64,000 nucleotides of DNA from NCBI GenBank assembly GCA_029582155.1, contig CM055902.1:15946086-16010085 (forward strand), given 5' to 3'. Shown piece by piece: positions 26,401-36,511 of this stretch. A program made the position numbers and the translations under genes. Positions within the stretch are counted from its first letter, which is position 1, and each line of letters begins with the position of its first letter. The notes under the pieces were generated by a model. That model saw nothing but the letters and a program-made list of their open reading frames with translations. It did no database searches and was not told the origin of the DNA. Source of the stretch: Panopea generosa (lineage: Eukaryota > Mollusca > Bivalvia > Adapedonta > Hiatellidae).

Positions 26401-28349
26401 AGGGGAAGTACATGCCTGTCCGTTAAACGCATATCCAACTGTGACATCATTCAGAGTTTCCCTGAAGCAAGCGACCTATCAGCGTGCTTTTTAAAAAACT
26501 ATGTAACGGACACAATCGGGAGAGCTGGTGCCTTTCTAGGCGATTCGTGCGTATGCCGTGTGAGCATCGTGTAACCTCACTCATGTTCATATGTCCTCGC
26601 ACGCGTGTCGTGCAGGTATCGTGTGCGTAAGTGACCTTGCTATACACACACCCCTCTCTCCGCAGGACACGGCTACTTGTATCACAAGAACAAGAAGATG
26701 GCGCTGATAATTTAAGTAACGGGTTTTTTATGTTTCAAATCAATAAAAAGGAGTGATAATCGCAATAGATTGTGATCAAACCTCACAGGAAAAGTGAAAG
26801 ATGTTATATTCTCTTATAAAATAAATTTCAAAAAAATCGATAAAGAATTCAATGTTTTATTACTGTTTATCCGAGTTGCGTTTCTAAAGATTCTCGGTGT
26901 ATTTTGTTCATATTTTTCCCCTCAACCGCGAACGTTGGTCCATTATTCTATACTCGCCGAGAAATGTAACATTAAAACTATTTATGGTCGCCAACATTTG
27001 TATTTATAGCAACACATCCACGTTTGAACTTTTAAAAACAAAAATTTAATTGAGTTATGAGCACATTTCCCATACAAACATATGATCAATTAGCTGTATA
27101 TGAGCATATAAACACAATCCCGAACAAAATGATGCCCAAATTATAATGCGTGACTAACACTTTATAAAATAAGCGTGTAACTCACCCGAGTCAAAAAATT
27201 TGTCAAAATGACTTTCAAGGCAGGTAAAGTACACTACGCACTAAAACGTGAAGTTTTTTAATACGACTCGCATAATTCAATTTCAAGCCAAGTTGGAATC
27301 CTCGGCAATTTAAAAATAATTTATAAAGCGTTTGTCACGCTTTATAATTTGAACATCTTTTTTTTATAATTCTAAAGCGTTCTGGATAGTGTTTGTTAGA
27401 ATAATACAGCTCACTGACCATATATTTATGTATGGGAAATGTGCTCACAACTCAATTGAAAAACTTTTTAAAAAAGTTTAAACGTGGATGTGTTGCTTTA
27501 AAGAAGTTTTATTAGTATCATAATAGGTTATCACATTTACAAACAAGTTATGATACAAAAAATTTACAACTCAAAGTCTGCGTTTTGATAGATTATTACT
27601 ACTCCCTAAAGAAATATCGATCGCCGGTGTAATATCAAATGGATAATATTTGCATTGAACTCTTCACCCAAAGGTCGTAAATAAACATTACAAAGGTACA
27701 CGTATACATACAACTTACAAATTTGTGAATGCAAGGTATATAATTTGATAGTGTCGCTTTATTATATGCGTCGGTTTTCAGTAGCTCAATCAGTTGATGT
27801 GTTTACCTTTTCATTTTGAACGAGCTGCCTTCGGTATTCAAATAAACCATCGTAAACCGGGACGGTATAAATAATTGTGTACACATACATATTTTACGAC
27901 TGATGTAAACTTTTACACTCAGGTAAATATGGTGGCTGATTTCTGCCATGTCGTGTTGGCAGGTGAAAAAACGATAACACGAAAATAAAGTATCTGTCGT
28001 GTTTTCGTGTCGGCGGGGCGAAGACGCGAAAACACGGCAGCACAACGAATAAAAGGCGCCAACACGACATATTCATACCCGTCAGTACGAAAACTCGACA
28101 AATAAATCTGTCATTTTGGCGCCCTCTGAACGTCGAGTTGTTTTCCCGTAGAATGAGCCGTGTTTTCGTATCTTCGCGCCGCCAATACGACAACTCGGAA
28201 AGTCGACAAATATGTATTTGTCCAGTTTTCGTGTTTTCGTGTTCCCCCCCCCCCCCGCTAACAAGCCAACACGACATGGCAGAAATCAGCCACCATATGT
28301 AATGTTCAAACGTTTTTAAGATAGAATATTTGTAGAATAATGTATGTTT

Positions 28350-28380
<31 letters not shown>

Positions 28381-31300
28381 GGGGGTAGTGGGGCTTACCG
28401 CTGCCTCTGCGCCAGCGTTGTTTTTCAGGTTAAAGTACATGTAGCATTGTACATTTCGCCATGCCAACTTAAGCTACTCTCATTGGTTATTTCAGTTTTT
28501 GGAGGCGTGTCATACTGGTTGGTTGGTTACGCGCTAGCGTTTGGCAAAGGGAATGCTTTCATTGGTTACACTTACTTTGCCCATAGCGACATGCCAGACA
28601 CAAGCTATGCTCATTGGTTCTTCCAGTTTGTCTTTGCCGCAACTGCTGCCACCATAGTATCGGGCGCTGTTGCCGAGAGGTGCGATTTTACTGCATACAT
28701 TATATACAGCACCTTAATAACAGGTAAGCTAACTAAATACGATATTAATATTCAGTTAAACTAGTCACTTAATTAATATAAGTATGTTAATATGTCTCTG
28801 GTTAAAATGACCCAAAATGAAAACTTTTAATCGACTTCAAACGTATTTTTTTTGCTGATAAATGTATATTTAGAGTTAAAAAGTTTTCATCGAAGTTTTA
28901 TGGTTATATTAATGTTCCTGTGTAATTTACTGGAAAAATCAGACATTGCATTTTTTCTAAACAATTAAGTGAAAAAGGACAAAATGAAAATTCCAGAGAA
29001 ATGAAAATGATCACAAAAGACAAAAAAAAAAAAGACAAAGTACTGACTGAGTGCAATAACTGCTTTTTTAAAAATGTCAGTAACTAGTGTGGACTCCGTT
29101 TTTACGAATGCATTTCTGAATACGTCATCTCTATGAATTTATGTAATGTTAAATGAGCGTGTTTGGAATACGTTGCCATTTCGACAGAAGTGAATTTGGA
29201 GGTCGTTTATGGTATCAATTTGATAATTTAACGCTCAGTCTGAATGGATATTGTATATTTTTATATACATATCGAGGGGTAAATACGAAAACGGTTTTAA
29301 TGCTTCTTTATGTATATGCACTTAGTCCTTTTATGCTTTTACCCCTCGATATACAGTGTTGTGGTCCCTGCTTGAAATTCATGGTACTGTATTATGTATT
29401 AAACTCGTGTATGTTCTAGGTTTTATATATCCAGTCGTGACACATTGGGCGTGGACCTCCGAGGGTTGGCTGTCTGTTGGGCAGACTTACACGATCGATG
29501 ATGTGCCCGTTGATATTGCCTATGTCGTAAGTGATGATATTGGTTAAGTCTGGTACATTTTGTTGAGAGAATGTGTCTACAGTAGAACCCCGATGGCTCG
29601 AGTACGATGGGACTGGACAAAATAGTTCGAGTTAAGGGTTATTCGAGCCAAGTAGTGTCCATAATCATACCATACATATACATGTGCATACAACGAAATA
29701 GGAATTTTTCCGGGCACCAAATAAATAGTTCGAGTATATGTGGTGTTCGAGCCATCCACGTTCGAGTTAACGAAGTTCTACTGTATTTGTTATATTGAAC
29801 AACGTTTACACAACAATAATGATTGATCTTAACTATAAGTTTTGTATTTGGTTTTATTTTTGTTTTAAATTTATCTTATTCGGTGTAAATAACTTATTGA
29901 CTTAAAATAATGATCAAACATTTTACTCTACTTACCTCATTCTAACGCCAGGCCCGGTTAGATTAGTCGGTAGCGCGTATGGTTATCGATCCAGGTGTCC
30001 TGAGTTCGAATTCCCCTCCGGTCACAGTCTTCTTCATGACTGATATACAACATAGGAGCTCATTGTCATTCATCTCTGAATTCAGTAGGAAAGATATCGG
30101 TTACTTGAGGAGATTGGTGTAATTAAGCACTGGTTAACCTTCCAGGGAAAGAGTGGTTTGTAACAGATAATTCATAAACTAATCAATTACTTTTTTCTCT
30201 TCTTCAGGATTTTGCCGGAAGTGGCGTTGTCCACATGGTTGGTGGTATAGCGGCATTCATAGCAGCCCTAGCCTTGGGACCAAGAATCGGGAGATTCGAT
30301 AAGGAGACAGGGGCCGCTATTGATATAAGGGGACACTCGATTCCAGTAATTACAATATTGCTATGTACCATCACGTTAATATTCTATGCCAAAAGAATGT
30401 AAGCTGTTATAACGAACTGTAAAATCACATTTTGTTATGGGTGTAGAAAACTTCATTAAGCAGTGGTTTGCCCGCCCAGAAAGGTCTTGGGTTACATACG
30501 AGTAAATCACAAATATATTTATCCTAAATTAAGGGAACATAACTATGATCACTTTTGTAACAATGCCGAATTCGAGTTGATCTCTAAATCAGAAGTAAGA
30601 AGAAATGCTAACTGTGTACCTTAAATGAAATTAGCTCGACTATTCGGAGTAAATAGAAAGCTATTCTACTCACCCGGGTTTCGGCGTCGGCGTAGGTGTC
30701 ACACCTTATTAAAGTTTTGCACGCAAGTCCCTATCTCAGTAACCATTGCATATACTGACTTGAAACTTTACGAAAGACACAACTGTCATTAAGCCTACTA
30801 CAATAACTATGTCATTTTAATCGTGCATGAATATAATGCAAATTATTGCCCTTGTTTGAATTAAAAATTCTGGTTAAAGTAATGCATGCAAGTACCATCA
30901 ATTTCATATCCCACCAACCACTCAATGTATTTGTAGACAACAAACTATTGTACTTTTTCAAGTGCTTTATTGATCTGCCCTCATTTCTATTTTCCATAAT
31001 CCAGTTATTCTTTTATAGACGACTCCCAATTCACATCTTTGTTGGTTACCTTTATAATTATTTATAAAACATCTTTTCATTAAGCTTGCATCTCTCGGAG
31101 GATTTATTCTCGTTTTCGGATTCTTCGCTTTCAACGGGTCATCGCAAGGCGCCATAACATCGGAAGGAGATGGCGCTGCTGTAGCCATTGCCGTAAAGAA
31201 TACTGTTTTAGCGGCAAGTGGCGGCGCGTTTACGACATTAATCATGAACAAGACAAAGTACTTTGGTGACAAGAAATGGAGTTTTCTAACAACTCTTAAT

Positions 31301-34300
31301 GGTTGTTTGACTGGAATGGTAAGATATGTCATTATTAAACTGACTGGAATGTACGATGTAAGAATATTAATTCGCACGAAAAGGGAATAGGGGCCGGTTT
31401 CAGTAATCATCTCAAGCTGCAATGTGACTCAACTCAAAATTCAAAATTTCTCTAAATCATATCTCGAACTCATTACACATTAAATGATCACACAGAATTT
31501 AAGTCGGAACACATCTCTACTCATCGGTAAAGTAAACTATGCAAAATGATCCATGCAAATACAATTACAATATTTCAAATATTTGAGTTGAAGAATTGGG
31601 GTTTAACTCAATTTTAACGCATATCAGATTATATATGGTATACCCAGTTTAACTGAGTCAGACTGAGTAGAACCACCGTCCTTCCGCAAGTAACTGCCAA
31701 ACTTTCTCACATAAAGGTTTTGGAGATAGCGGGACTTTAGCGGTGAGAAGTACATGTAAGTGATAATGAGGCGGTGCCTTAGACCACTCGGCCACGGGAG
31801 ACCCTCATTGAGTTGAACAAAATCTCATGTTTAGTGAAACTGGTGTCTGAACCGCATCCATGACCTCAATCTAAGAATAAAAACAGAGCGAACTTAGTTA
31901 CTTACTTTTTGTCTTTTGATATTCAAGTTATGTAACTCTTCCAGTATTCTGGGTAATTTAGATCAGTGTTAGGGTCAGTTCAAGTTGAATACCGAAATAC
32001 AAAAGATGATGAACAACGAACATTTTAGGTCTGTCGAAAATATTCATCGACTAGGAAACAAAGCATTTAAAGGGTACAATCACCACAGTAGTATAGACAT
32101 ACATGTAAGCAATACATGGAGCAATCAATTGAATTGAGTGAATATTTAGCGCCATTTTTATGTCATCGAGGTCTAACAGACGATCATTTTATCTAACCAC
32201 TGTTTTCTGGGATCCTGAAAGGTTAACTGGTACTCGAGCACATCCTATCTCCGCAAGTAACTGATACATTTCCCACTTGAATCAGCGGTGAGAGACGAAT
32301 GATAATGAGATACATTGTCGTGTATCAATCATCACGGAGACTGTTGCCGGGAGGGGAATCGAATTCACGGTCCCTGGATTAATAGTCAGACGCCTTACCG
32401 ACTGAGCTAATTGAGCCCGGCAAACAAATAAGATAAAAACATAGAAGAAGTGATGAAAGGGCTAGAGTAAACCCCGTCATTAGAGAGCTTACACTAGGTC
32501 TACAGATGCAATCATAGACACGTATTCTAACCCCGCCCGAGCCCCTTCCGTCGCAATACCACACAGGTAGGCCCTATAATTAATGAGGTAAAAAAACTAA
32601 GATAATATACTTTCTCTCTACAATAAACATGTATGTGTTTTGTTTTTATATATATATGTTTGGATGCAGCAAGTAATTATTGATTTGGTTGCAATTGTAG
32701 CTAAATGATGGCTTTGAAGGTCAAATGTATAAAAGTTAACTTGAATTGGATTTAATGCCAGTTTCAAAATACTATAAATACAACACTGTCTATGTATGGC
32801 AGCGAGTTATATATATATAAGCGATATACGCAAGGGCAACCTCAGAATGCAATGAACAGAACAACTTTCTTACAATTTTCTCACATAAATATTTGAATCA
32901 AGATGGACTCGAACCCGTAACCTAAATGACGTAAGTGGTAATATTGTGAGCGATCTTACGGACGTCCCATAGACCACTCGGTCATTCTGTTAAACAAATT
33001 TCATTTCCTTTCCAGGTTGCTATATGTGCAGGTTGTAACCAGTTCCACTCATACATGGCGTTCATCACCGGTATACTGGGTGGAGTATCATACATGGCAT
33101 TCACGTGGCTAGTCCTTAAGTTGCAGGTGGACGATCCACTGGACGCCACGGCTGGTTTGTATACTAACATATAATATATGGATTTAGACGAATGCACGTT
33201 TTGATTGAGATAGATTAACTGATAAAGTCCCCAGCATCAGTCTAGTTAGATCCGTACCGTCCTTTTAAAATTAACTAGGACACTTTTGGACGGAGCTGGC
33301 AACGAATACTTAACGTCACCAGATTTATAGTATTTTCAGATTGGAATTGGAATTACTATGTCACTTTTAAGATTTAAGAAATATATTCCATCTTTTTATG
33401 AAATACAAACTTTTTCACGACATTTAAAAAAAAAAAAAGGTATCACAGTATTCCTTGAATCTGTGTCATTCTGTTAATAGGCAAATGTTATGTATTATTC
33501 AATGTGCAGTTCTTGAATCAAACCAACTATGCAATAGGCGATGTCCAAATTTGCTACAGTCAGACGATGCCACTACTATAAGAAACATGTCCATTGCCAC
33601 ATTCCTGGTAAAGATGAACTTTTGTTTTGTCGAATAACATCCATAAAGTTTATAAAACATGCATAAACCGTCACCGGGCATCTAGTTTTCAATTTCTGAT
33701 GAGCGAGATGTCGAATGTAAAGTGTACAATTTTATAATGTACGGGACTAGCGAGTTGTCCGATGAGTTCAAGTTTTCGATGCTCGAATTATCGAAGTTTT
33801 CACTTTGTATTAATATATATTTTGTAGTGCATTTTGGTGGTGGTATCGTGGGCGTGGTGACCGTGCCGTTCTTCTCCAGCGACTACGGTATCGTCTACAA
33901 TTGGAATTTGAAATCTGCCTACGTACGTACTTTTAAAATATTGAGTAGATAAAAATGCGATCATGTGAGAAATATCCAGGGCTCGGACCGATCCACCACA
34001 ACTAATTTGTGAGTGCAAAATGCCTTCGGACACTTCTAGAGGCTCTCTTACTACACTGACCCATAATGAAAACTTTACATCGACTTTAAAAGTATCTCTT
34101 TTGCTGATAAATATTCAGGGATAAAACATGTTTTATTGAAGTTTTATGGCTATATTAATGTTTCTGAGTAATTTACTGGAAAAAATCAGACATCGCTTTT
34201 TTTTCTGATCAAATAAGTGAAGAAGGGTCAAAATGAAAATTCCAGAACAATGAAAATGATCACGTGACATTTGAAAAAGACATAAAGTGCTGACTAAGTG

Positions 34301-36468
34301 CAATTATTGTCAGTAACCAGCGTGGACTCTGTTTTTACTAATGCATTCTCGAATACGTCATCGTTGTGAACTTACGTAACGCCAAATGAGCGTGCTTGGA
34401 ATACGTTGCCATTCCAACAGAAGCCAATTTCGGAGATCGTGTATGGTATCAATTTGATGTTTAGACCTGACCCAGCGATCCGATTTATTTCATACGTGTT
34501 CTATGGGGTTCAGACTCGGGGATACAGAAGCTTTGCCACTGGTTTCGCGTGTATTGTAAATGACGTCGGGCCCATAACAGCTCGATGGCGCGCTGTCGGA
34601 ATCTGACCAGTGTCTGGCCGACGAGCACGAATTGGAACACGGTTTTATCCCTAACGGTTTACGATCGTCTGTGCATGAACACCGTTACGCCAAGGAGTAC
34701 GTGATGCAGGTAAGCAACGGTTACGTAGAAGAGTCAACGTAATTGCGCGATGAGTACGAAACGTTGTTGCACGTGTGCAACCGGGTCTGACTTGATCTCT
34801 GACATATCCAATAGTATTGTACCGGTTCGCAAGAATATAAATAGTATATCAGGAACAGCCGAAATGGAGTACAAGACCCGACCCGGAGTATACAAAGAGC
34901 ATGATTTCTCTCAGTTTCAGAAAGACATGGCATCGCTAAATTAAAGTGCTTTTATAAACAAATTTAAGATTTTTATCCGTGCTAAGCAATGAATGATTAC
35001 TTGTCAGTGTAAAAGCTGTAAGTGAAAAACGTGCAACGTATGAAAAACGTGCAAAGTATGAAAAACTTTTTTTATTGTTCTCGGACGCATGAATACTTCG
35101 GATATTTTGAGAGAAAAAAATGCATGTTGATTATCCGCAACTAAATCCTGATAGCCATGTATAACACGTGACGGAACATGCATGTTGATTATCCGCAATT
35201 AAATCCTGATAGCCATGTAAAACACGTGTCGGAACATGCATGTTGATTATCCACAATTAAATCCTGATAGCCATGTATTACACGTGACGGAACATGCATG
35301 TTGATTATCCGCAATTAAATCCTGATAGCCATGTATAACACGTATCGGAACATGCATGTTAATTATCCACAATTAAATCCTGATAGCCATGTATTTCACG
35401 TGACGGAACATGCATGTTGATTATCCGCAATTAAATCCTGATAGCCATGTATAACACGTGTCGGAACATGTATGTTAACAAAAAAATATATTCAAACATA
35501 TAAAATGTTAAGTTTACATTTTGGGTAAGTGTATGGGGTCCTCTGTGGTCAAGAGGTATAAGGCACGGTTGTCTAATACAACACCAAGGACATTTACTCT
35601 CTGATTATCTTTTGCATCCATTGTAGATCAAGCCCGGCCAGCCTATTACCGCTGAGGTCGTGAGTTTAAGCCAAGCTTAGTAAAAAAAAAATGAGAAAGT
35701 TTGTAAGTTACTTGTTGAAAGACAGTAGTTCTGCTAGATTCATTTTGAAGTATTCTTCAATCAGTAAAAACTAGATATGCCGTTTATAGGTATTGAAAAT
35801 TGCGTTAAACCCGATTGTTACTGGTATAACTGAGTTGATATATCAAAATGTATTCAGAACATAGAGAAATTCCTTATATAACTGAACGTTGGGTCCATAC
35901 ATTTTAAATATACAGTCAAATCTGCCTTAAGCAATCAGTCAAGTAAACGAGCAAAGGTAGCTTTTAAGACAGTTTGTTGCGTAATACAGATGAATTTGCA
36001 CTGAAAGTATGAACATGGGATATAGCAAATACGGCTGCTTAAGACAAGTGGCTGCTTAATAGAGGTGACTGTTTACACAGGTTTGGCTGTACTTGTCATT
36101 ATTATATACGCAACTTGGAGTTTAGATCTAACTGTATATCGCGTGTTTATAACAGCATCTGGCATGGCAGCTAGCAGGCCTGGTGTCAATAACGGTGTGG
36201 GCAGTGTTCCTGAGCCTAATCATGTTCTTCGGCCTCAAGTTTGCCCGTATTCTCAGGGTGTCATTCGATTACGAGATGAAAGGTAACACAGTTTCAATTA
36301 TTCAGGGTGTGCTTTAGATAATTTTGTATACAACTCAAAGAACTTGTTATTTTATATTTCCAAGGTACAGGATATTATTAGATTTATTTAATTTCTTTCT
36401 TTCATTTACCTTTATTGTTGAACGCGTACATGCATGTAAAGACTGCTTATAAATTTGGTATAATGATG

Positions 36469-36511
<43 letters not shown>

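Noticed and set aside
26653-26715. Exon with a strong CTCTCTCCGCAG acceptor in AMT intron 2
   Set aside because: Splicing from AMT exon 2 would create TGA at once, the open stretch is only about 17 codons, and it has no similarity to AMT sequence.
27894-28277. Minus-strand 127-codon open frame
   Set aside because: It lies entirely within the CG-rich MITE at 27930-28295, where inverted termini and biased composition explain it.
34750-34944. Plus-strand open frame of 64 codons that looks like an alternative last exon of the transporter
   Set aside because: The opposite strand carries the N-terminal part of the decayed Tc1-like transposase over exactly this stretch, so the plus-strand frame is its shadow. 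There is also no phase-0 acceptor that would connect it to exon 8.
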